A stretch of DNA of 51,863 bases from an uncultured Methanomethylovorans sp. (lineage in GTDB: Archaea; Halobacteriota; Methanosarcinia; Methanosarcinales; Methanosarcinaceae): assembly GCA_937968035.1 (NCBI GenBank), contig CALBTS010000627.1, forward strand, positions 1 through 51,863, in the 5' to 3' direction. The translations under genes were made by a program, and so were the position numbers. Each line of letters begins with the position of its first letter. The first letter of the stretch is position 1. The notes beneath the pieces were generated by a model. That model ran no database searches and was not told the DNA's origin. It saw only the letters and a program-made list of their open reading frames with translations. Shown in pieces: positions 46,466 to 51,863 of this stretch.

Positions 46466-47389
46466 TCAATTACTGTTTGTCCTTAGATCTTCCATGAAAT
46501 GTATCTGTGAGGTGATGAATGCATTATATGGTACATCTATAGCATATTCTTTTGCACGCTGCACCACAGCACCATTTAAGAACTCTATTTCTGTCCTCTT
46601 GCAGGCTGCAAGGTCCTGCAGCATAGAAGAATGATGTGCCCTTGTATTTGGCAACTGATACTCTTTCAGATATTTCAGATATTGAGGGGCATTATCCCAG
46701 GGCAACAGGACCTTTTCAGCATCCATGATCCTGAACGCTTCATGTACCATTCCTTCTATTATGCTCCATGCATGTGGATTCTCCAGTTTGCCATAGGGTA
46801 CACTCATTATGGCTCCAAGGGGGTTCAATGCACAATTGTAAAGTGCTTTGGACCAGAGCGCTCCTTTTATATTATCTGTTGTAGACACAGGAACGCCGGC
46901 TTGCTGTAGTACATCTGCAAGCTTTTGCACGTTAGCATCCATGCCCGAAGGGAATCTGCCAAGCTGCATAGGGCCACTTTCCACGGATACATGAACACTG
47001 GCATCCCCGGTCCATTCGAACCCTGTAATAATAGTGCCCCCGATAACGTTATCTGTATATTCTGCGATTATCTCTTCGTTCCCGATGCCATTCTGGAGGC
47101 TTACTACCTCTTTGCCCTTTATCATATCAGCGAACTGTTCACAAATGGATCTGGTGGCAGTGGACTTGGAACTTATGAATATGTGATCAAAGTCCCTGTT
47201 CTTTGGTACGTCTTCACCGCAACTGAAAAAGCTGGTCTCTTCTCCCCAGATGCCTGTCATTCGGAAACCATTGGTCCTTATAATGTCAGCATGTTTTTGT
47301 CTGCACACAGCATGCACATCAGAGACCCTGGAAAGACGGGCAGCAAGGGACAGGCCTACGGCACCCGCACCTAATATCAATATATCCAT
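46466..47389 (-). CDS. panE: 2-dehydropantoate 2-reductase
   Basis: A 307-residue NADPH-dependent reductase making pantoate for coenzyme A. It has the N-terminal dinucleotide fold MDILILGAGAVGLSLAARLS, then VVSLQNGIGNEEIIAEY with the conserved Asn, and KALYNCALNPLGAIMSVPYG with the catalytic Lys. I use the ATG at 47389; a longer frame upstream adds a hydrophobic stretch with no SD and is probably not translated. The UDG gene follows. Confidence 0.93.
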   Translation of the reverse strand: MDILILGAGAVGLSLAARLSRVSDVHAVCRQKHADIIRTNGFRMTGIWGEETSFFSCGEDVPKNRDFDHIFISSKSTATRSICEQFADMIKGKEVVSLQNGIGNEEIIAEYTDNVIGGTIITGFEWTGDASVHVSVESGPMQLGRFPSGMDANVQKLADVLQQAGVPVSTTDNIKGALWSKALYNCALNPLGAIMSVPYGKLENPHAWSIIEGMVHEAFRIMDAEKVLLPWDNAPQYLKYLKEYQLPNTRAHHSSMLQDLAACKRTEIEFLNGAVVQRAKEYAIDVPYNAFITSQIHFMEDLRTNSN

Positions 47390-47589
47390 TGTATCATCAC
47401 ACTTCAACATAATACTGTTAGATAGAAACGATAGGGTATGCAGTAAGAACAAATATGAAATAAGTTTTTTGCTCATTCCTCTTCCTTGGTCACGGATGGA
47501 AAATTAATAAAGGATGTAAACCTTTTTGCCTACTGAAAAGCTTACCTACTATGCCGGCTCTTCATTCACTATTACCGAGGAATAAATAA

Positions 47590-49098
47590 ATGGAATTGCA
47601 TTTCACATTGAAAGTTGCTCTCCGGACGAGTTCGGATGTCACTCCTGCTCGTGAGATGATAGGGGAGTATTTAGAAGAGGCAAACAGGACCATTCTTGTC
47701 AAAGGTGCTTCCGATGGTTATGGAGCACAGGTCGTAGAATGGGCTATTGAAGGCAACAAGATAGACTTGGTTGTCGAATCAGGGCGGTATGTACGTGCCC
47801 ATGATGCTCTCATGCGCATACGCAAACCTCTGGCAGCAAAACTGGGCAAGGATTTCCGTATTGGTCTGAGGGCCATTGAGGTAGAGTCTTTTATAATCAC
47901 CATGCCGGCTGAAAAACCCTTAAAACAATTGAAGATACCCTATGTGAAGTCCATAGAATATGAGAATGGTGCAATACAGCTGTCCCTTGATGTGGGTGAA
48001 TCTGAGATAGAGAACAGAGTACCGGACAGGATACTCACTCTGATGGAGGATAAGATCCAGCAGCAATCATATGGTGGCAAGGCAGAGCACTGGCAAGTAC
48101 TGTGGCAGAGCGAAAAGAAAGAACATAAGTTCTTCGAGGACCCTACGCAGGCAATGGTAAAAGAGGGCTGGCTCAAGAGGGGCGCAAGCCGGGGTCAGTG
48201 GATACATGGGCCACAGTCCACGCAGATGTTCCGGGCCTTTGAGAAAATAGTGCTTGAGGAACTTCTGGGTCCATTAGGTTACAGGGAGATGATCTTTCCC
48301 AAGCTGGTGCCCTGGGAAGTGTGGCAGAGGTCAGGTCATGCTAAAGGTGTTTATCCTGAGATCTATTATGTATGTCCCCCCAAGACCAGGGACCCGGATT
48401 ACTGGGAAGAGGTAAGTGATTATTACAAGGTTACCCATGAGGTCCCCACAGCTCTTATAAAAGAAAAGATCGGTGAACCCATTGGAGGGATGTGCTATGC
48501 ACAGTGTCCTCCTTTCTGGGTATACCTGCAGGGAGAGACCATACCCACAGATGAGTTCCCGATCAAGGTCTTTGACAGATCAGGTACTTCCCACAGGTAT
48601 GAGAGCGGTGGTATCCATGGTATGGAACGTGTGGACGAATTCCACAGGATAGAGGTCGTATGGCTCGGAACCAAGGACCAGGTATTGGAGTGTGCTAAGG
48701 AACTGCATGAGAGATACATGCACATATTCAATGAGATCCTGGAGCTGGAATGGAGAAAGGCCTGGGTGACTCCCTGGTTCATGGCGCAGGAGGGGCTGAC
48801 CGGTGTAGCTGCCCAGAGCGAGGCTGGTACTACTGATTACGAAGCTGTTCTTCCATACAGGGGAGAGAACGGGGAATGGCTGGAGTTCCAGAACGTGAGC
48901 GTCAATGGGACCAAATATCCTTCTGGCTTTAATGTCAAGTGCCAGTCCGGCGAGGAACTGTGGTCAGGTTGCTCAGGTGTTGGTCTGGAGAGGTGGGCTT
49001 CTGCCTTCTTTGCTCAAAAAGGTCTTGATCCGGCTAACTGGCCAGAAGGATTCTCAAGGCGTGTAGGGCAAATACAAAAGGGTATTCGCTTCCTGTAA
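47590..49098 (+). CDS. serS2: Seryl-tRNA synthetase, rare methanogen type (SerS2)
   Basis: A 502-residue class II synthetase of the unusual form found almost only in methanogens. Unlike bacterial SerRS it lacks the long N-terminal coiled coil; instead it has an N-terminal globular domain ([20 protein letters not shown]). The core shows [47 protein letters not shown] in part, and [10 protein letters not shown]. Cysteines in CYAQCPPFW and near the active site fit its known zinc ion. GAGGAATAAATA precedes the ATG, and a hairpin terminator follows. Confidence 0.95.
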   Translation: MELHFTLKVALRTSSDVTPAREMIGEYLEEANRTILVKGASDGYGAQVVEWAIEGNKIDLVVESGRYVRAHDALMRIRKPLAAKLGKDFRIGLRAIEVESFIITMPAEKPLKQLKIPYVKSIEYENGAIQLSLDVGESEIENRVPDRILTLMEDKIQQQSYGGKAEHWQVLWQSEKKEHKFFEDPTQAMVKEGWLKRGASRGQWIHGPQSTQMFRAFEKIVLEELLGPLGYREMIFPKLVPWEVWQRSGHAKGVYPEIYYVCPPKTRDPDYWEEVSDYYKVTHEVPTALIKEKIGEPIGGMCYAQCPPFWVYLQGETIPTDEFPIKVFDRSGTSHRYESGGIHGMERVDEFHRIEVVWLGTKDQVLECAKELHERYMHIFNEILELEWRKAWVTPWFMAQEGLTGVAAQSEAGTTDYEAVLPYRGENGEWLEFQNVSVNGTKYPSGFNVKCQSGEELWSGCSGVGLERWASAFFAQKGLDPANWPEGFSRRVGQIQKGIRFL

Positions 49099-49107
49099 AT
49101 GATGTTC

Positions 49108-49139
49108 ATCGGTCAGGCTGCTGACCGATCTCTTTATAT
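49108..49139 (+). terminator. serS2 terminator hairpin next to the eS1 promoter
   Basis: ATCGGTCAG-GCTG-CTGACCGAT (49108-49129) is a perfect nine-pair stem, followed by CTCTTTATATA. That T-rich end doubles as a good TATA element (TTTATATA, about 49132-49139), predicting eS1 transcription from near 49160 with a leader of about 110 bases. Terminator and promoter therefore seem to share bases. I see no other element in the 175-base gap. Confidence 0.6.
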
Positions 49140-49273
49140 AGGGACATGTATAGTATAGAAAGCCATTAATCAGGATCTATTCTATGTTAGCGTTCTCAGG
49201 AACGGATGCACAGTGAACAGATACATTATTCATATCATCTATCATAAGAATTTACATTGATCGGAGGAATTAC

Positions 49274-49861
49274 TTGGCAAGAAAAGTACAGAAAAAATTA
49301 GACAAATGGAAGTCAAAATCCTGGTATAACATTGAAACACCTGAGTTCATAGGCAGGAATAATATCGGCACCACTCTGGCAGAAGAACCTGCACAGCTCA
49401 TTGGCCGTATTGTGGAAGCTACTGTCGGGGACTTAACTAACGATTTCTCAAAGCATAACACTAAGCTCAAGTTCAGGATCAACGATGTCAATGGGGATGT
49501 TGCTCAAACCCGCTTCATCGGACACGAAATAACTACTGATTATCTGCGTTCCATTGTCAAGAGGCAGACCTCCAGGATAGACACTAACCTTAAGGTCACT
49601 ACCAAGGATGGCTATACGGTCAGGGTGAAACCCATTTGTTTCACTGTGAAGAGGGCAAGGACCAGCCAGATCGAGGGCATCCGCGAAGTAATGGACAGTA
49701 CTGTGAAGGAAAGAGCAAAAGATCTTAACTTCGAGCAGTTTGTGGAAGAAGCTATTATGGGCAAGCTTTCCGCTACGATATACAGGAACGCAAAGAACAT
49801 TTATCCGCTCAGAAGGGTAGAGATCAGGAAAACAGAGGTCGAAGGCATACCAGCCGCATGA
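49274..49861 (+). CDS. rps3ae: 30S ribosomal protein S3Ae (eS1)
   Basis: A 195-residue archaeal eS1 starting at TTG (49274), with GGAGG six bases upstream. The product opens [20 protein letters not shown] and contains [25 protein letters not shown] and [21 protein letters not shown] (both in part typical). It is a small-subunit protein near the mRNA exit. A T-rich stretch after the stop may end the transcript. Confidence 0.95.
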   Translation: MARKVQKKLDKWKSKSWYNIETPEFIGRNNIGTTLAEEPAQLIGRIVEATVGDLTNDFSKHNTKLKFRINDVNGDVAQTRFIGHEITTDYLRSIVKRQTSRIDTNLKVTTKDGYTVRVKPICFTVKRARTSQIEGIREVMDSTVKERAKDLNFEQFVEEAIMGKLSATIYRNAKNIYPLRRVEIRKTEVEGIPAA

Positions 49862-49905
49862 CCTTTTTCCAACACTTTTCCTTTTGCTATTTTTAAAGAA
49901 TTAAG

Positions 49906-50145
49906 TTATTCTGCATCCCTGGCAGAAGTATTGTATTCTTTTCGGATAAGTTCCATCATCTCTTTGTTGGCATCTATTACAAAGGCGCCTATGTAGCCAC
50001 AATGCTTGCAGTGGTATAGCCCTTCTACACCGCCGGCTTCATAATATAGTTCAGGGCTACCGCAGATAGGACATACTTCAATAAGTTCTTCTTCCGGCTG
50101 TGTATCATCTGTGAACGCCTCGATCTCTGCTTCTTCGTCTTTCAT
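49906..50145 (-). CDS. Small zinc-ribbon protein with acidic N-terminus
   Basis: A 79-residue protein. The first 25 residues are acidic, then comes a zinc ribbon: CPICGSPELYYEAGGVEGLYH and CKHCGYIGAFV, ending in a helix (ANKEMMELIRKEYN). I chose the ATG at 50145 because GAGAGGAGAT lies just upstream; a longer frame begins 14 codons earlier without an SD. The fold resembles ribbons that bind RNA polymerase or ribosomes. It is conserved in methanogens to my knowledge but has no known role. It follows the DUF523-DUF1722 gene. Confidence 0.75.
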   Translation of the reverse strand: MKDEEAEIEAFTDDTQPEEELIEVCPICGSPELYYEAGGVEGLYHCKHCGYIGAFVIDANKEMMELIRKEYNTSARDAE

Positions 50146-50200
50146 CTTATCTCCTCTCTTTATATCCTCAACATCTGCCATTCTCACTTATTAAAGTCGG

Positions 50201-51169
50201 TCAGTGTTGTATATTTACATTTCCTTTATATTGGTCTGCAATCCCTGAGTTTTCCGGATAAGGACAAAATAGTGTTTGATCCTCAAGGTAAGCTATGCGA
50301 AATTCTAATATCCAGGGGATCATGCTTTTTCGTAATTCCTGCAATGTAAGGACACCTTTGCGATACGCTTCCATGCAGTCGAGCAGGTACTGCTTTTTGT
50401 CAGATCCCATCTTATGGGAAAAATATCCGAACGCATGCATGAATGCATTGGCAACATTGCCCCTTGAAGGTGGTACTAAGGTGATTTCCTTTACAGTTCT
50501 CGTGTAAGCTCTTACAATTTCAGCAAAAGGCCGTTGTTTGTGGTCGGCCAGTATCCTGCCCAGAACCTTTGATCTCCTCTGATCATATGCCATAAGAAGC
50601 AGTTTATTGCGGCTCTGGAAATCCATGAGTTCCTGTATTGAATTAAGGTGCAGCCTCAGATCGGCATACATGAAGATCCTTGTAAGAAAATGTTCTCTGA
50701 TCTCATGTTCTATAAGGGATGTTTCATCTATATATGGAAGGTTTGCGAATCGTTCGATTACTCTTTTTGCCAGAAAGCCGGAGCCATGCCTGTGTAATGG
50801 TTCCTGAGCATCGGCAGAAGCGAAAACTTTTGTTGTTCCGAATCCACACGAAGGAGACTTTGATTTGAGAATGAATCCATCGACATCCGATAAATTGTCC
50901 AGGAAACTGCTGACAAATACCTGCATCTTCTCTGTAATATCCAGACCTGTAGCTGGCTGCACCAACCTTAATGTTCTTCCATTGACCAAGCGGATGGGAT
51001 CCCGTGGTACCCCCAATCCGATCTCGACTTCGGGACATACTGTTATGAATTCTACAAAAGACCTAAAATTTTCTATTATGTCAGAGGTAACCATTTTTCC
51101 GTTATACCTGCAGCGTTCAAATCCCAAGCATTTGCTTATGACCACAATGGGGCGGGAAAATGTATGAAT
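50201..51169 (-). CDS. DUF523-DUF1722 protein with likely AUU start
   Basis: A 322-residue two-domain protein: DUF523 (VVISKCLGFERCRYNG, CPEVEIGLGVPR, LKSKSPSCG) and DUF1722 from about residue 170 (RLHLNSIQELMDFQSRNKLLLMAY in part, similar to YbgA). The only canonical start in frame is GTG 51145, which cuts into the first conserved strand and has no SD. An ATT at 51169 lies six bases after GGAGGT (51181-51176) and restores the HTFSRPIVVISKCLG N-terminus. The TATA at 51207-51214 predicts a start near 51185. Function unknown. Confidence 0.82.
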   Translation of the reverse strand: MHTFSRPIVVISKCLGFERCRYNGKMVTSDIIENFRSFVEFITVCPEVEIGLGVPRDPIRLVNGRTLRLVQPATGLDITEKMQVFVSSFLDNLSDVDGFILKSKSPSCGFGTTKVFASADAQEPLHRHGSGFLAKRVIERFANLPYIDETSLIEHEIREHFLTRIFMYADLRLHLNSIQELMDFQSRNKLLLMAYDQRRSKVLGRILADHKQRPFAEIVRAYTRTVKEITLVPPSRGNVANAFMHAFGYFSHKMGSDKKQYLLDCMEAYRKGVLTLQELRKSMIPWILEFRIAYLEDQTLFCPYPENSGIADQYKGNVNIQH

Positions 51170-51318
51170 AGCCGGACCTCCTTTTTAAGGCATGAGGGTT
51201 AGGCAGTATTTATAGGTGGTGTTGAAAGCTGTTCCAAAATTAAAACATATTTTCAATTATTGTTTCTCATCTGTTGAGAGGAACATTTAACTTGAATCAG
51301 GTGTTGAAAGAACACCTT

Positions 51319-51863
51319 ATGAAGAATATTTTTGCTGACAGGATGCAGGCCACACGTAAGTCCTTCATCAGGGAGATCCTGAAAGTTACCCAGCAGCCTG
51401 AAGTAATATCTTTCGCTGGTGGTCTTCCAAATCCTGGCCTTTTCCCCGTGGAAGAAATTATGTCCGCTGCCAGCAAGGTTCTGTCAGAAGAAGGCAGGAG
51501 TGTTCTTCAATATAGTACGACTGAAGGTTATTTGCCTCTAAGGGAATTCATTGCACAGAGGTATCTCAAAAAGAGCGGATTAAATATAGATCCTGATGAG
51601 ATACTGATCACTAACGGTTCACAGCAAAGCCTTGACCTCATAGGTAAGGTCTTTCTGAACAAAGGTGACAGGGTGGTTATGGAAAAGCCCGGATATCTTG
51701 GGGCTATCCAGGCGTTCTCTATCTTTGAAGCGGAATTTGAGGCCGTTCCTCTTCTTGAGGATGGGATAGATGCCGGTTCACTTGACAGAATATTGGATGG
51801 AAATAGCGCAAAGCTCTTCTATACAGTTTCCACTTTCCAGAACCCATCAGGAATAACCTACTC
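51319..51863 (+). CDS. PLP-dependent aminotransferase, class I/II (truncated by window end)
   Basis: The first 181 residues of a fold-type I aminotransferase like archaeal LysN/aromatic or 2-aminoadipate aminotransferases. Visible are VISFAGGLPNPGLFPVEE, the cofactor-binding loop TNGSQQSLDLIGKVF, EKPGYLGAIQAF and the start of the FQNPSG motif. The PLP lysine lies beyond the window. The start is uncertain: ATG 51319, GTG 51301 and TTG 51292 are in frame. The substrate cannot be decided from this part. Confidence 0.85.
   Translation, partial: MKNIFADRMQATRKSFIREILKVTQQPEVISFAGGLPNPGLFPVEEIMSAASKVLSEEGRSVLQYSTTEGYLPLREFIAQRYLKKSGLNIDPDEILITNGSQQSLDLIGKVFLNKGDRVVMEKPGYLGAIQAFSIFEAEFEAVPLLEDGIDAGSLDRILDGNSAKLFYTVSTFQNPSGITY

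Noticed and set aside
1..51863. CRISPR array, insertion sequence, integrase or prophage
   Set aside because: No regularly spaced repeats, transposase, integrase or phage genes were seen; gene content is housekeeping throughout.

Overview
The window is chromosomal DNA of a methanogenic euryarchaeon, most likely from the Methanosarcinales. Supporting genes are a methanogenesis marker 12 homologue, the rare methanogen-type seryl-tRNA synthetase, the archaeal exosome, KEOPS, proteasome alpha and archaeal SepF genes, and a cobA-hemD-ahbC set for siroheme-dependent haem synthesis. The last fits a cytochrome-containing methanogen. The genus cannot be fixed from sequence reading alone. Gene density is high and nothing looks like an insertion sequence, prophage or CRISPR array.

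Positions 80-12495 (minus strand) hold the archaeal RNA-processing superoperon. Its order from the promoter is eL15, an exosome-associated RNA-binding protein, the RNase P subunits Rnp3 and Rnp2, proteasome alpha, SBDS, exosome Rrp4-Rrp41-Rrp42, eL43 (L37Ae), RpoP, a Brix protein, a Pcc1-family KEOPS subunit and prefoldin beta. A DHH phosphoesterase, a PaaK-type aryl-CoA ligase, an ACT protein, a DUF2103 protein and methanogenesis marker 12 follow. Positions 12500-14420 hold an orphan REC-PAS regulator, a tRNA-Trp with a box C/D intron, and a small zinc-ribbon gene behind a long leader.

Positions 14624-22395 (minus) hold cobT-like, proS, peroxiredoxin, ZPR1, sepF, a PUA protein and valS. Positions 22599-23607 (plus) hold a DsrE protein, superoxide reductase and a possible tiny membrane protein. 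Positions 23616-30665 (minus) hold ahbC-hemD-cobA, a DUF1699 gene, hisD and hel308. An MscS channel gene and trpB2 converge on a shared hairpin terminator.

Positions 33401-45440 (plus) hold hisS, a four-gene cassette of pilin-like membrane-anchored proteins, rpsO, a UDP-GlcNAc set (two GlmU-like paralogues around glmS and glmM), a RecJ/GAN-type nuclease and canonical pcc1. The end of the window carries a DUF1508 gene, type-4 uracil-DNA glycosylase, panE, serS2, eS1, a zinc ribbon, a DUF523-DUF1722 gene and a truncated aminotransferase.

The points most worth a second look are: two genes whose only plausible starts are AUA and AUU behind strong Shine-Dalgarno (SD) sequences; the pilin-like cassette, which has no assembly ATPase nearby; two Pcc1 paralogues in separate housekeeping operons; the tRNA-Trp intron with guides matched to C34 and C39; a structured leader on the superoperon; a regulator whose histidine-kinase helix has lost its histidine; and palindromes sited on promoters.
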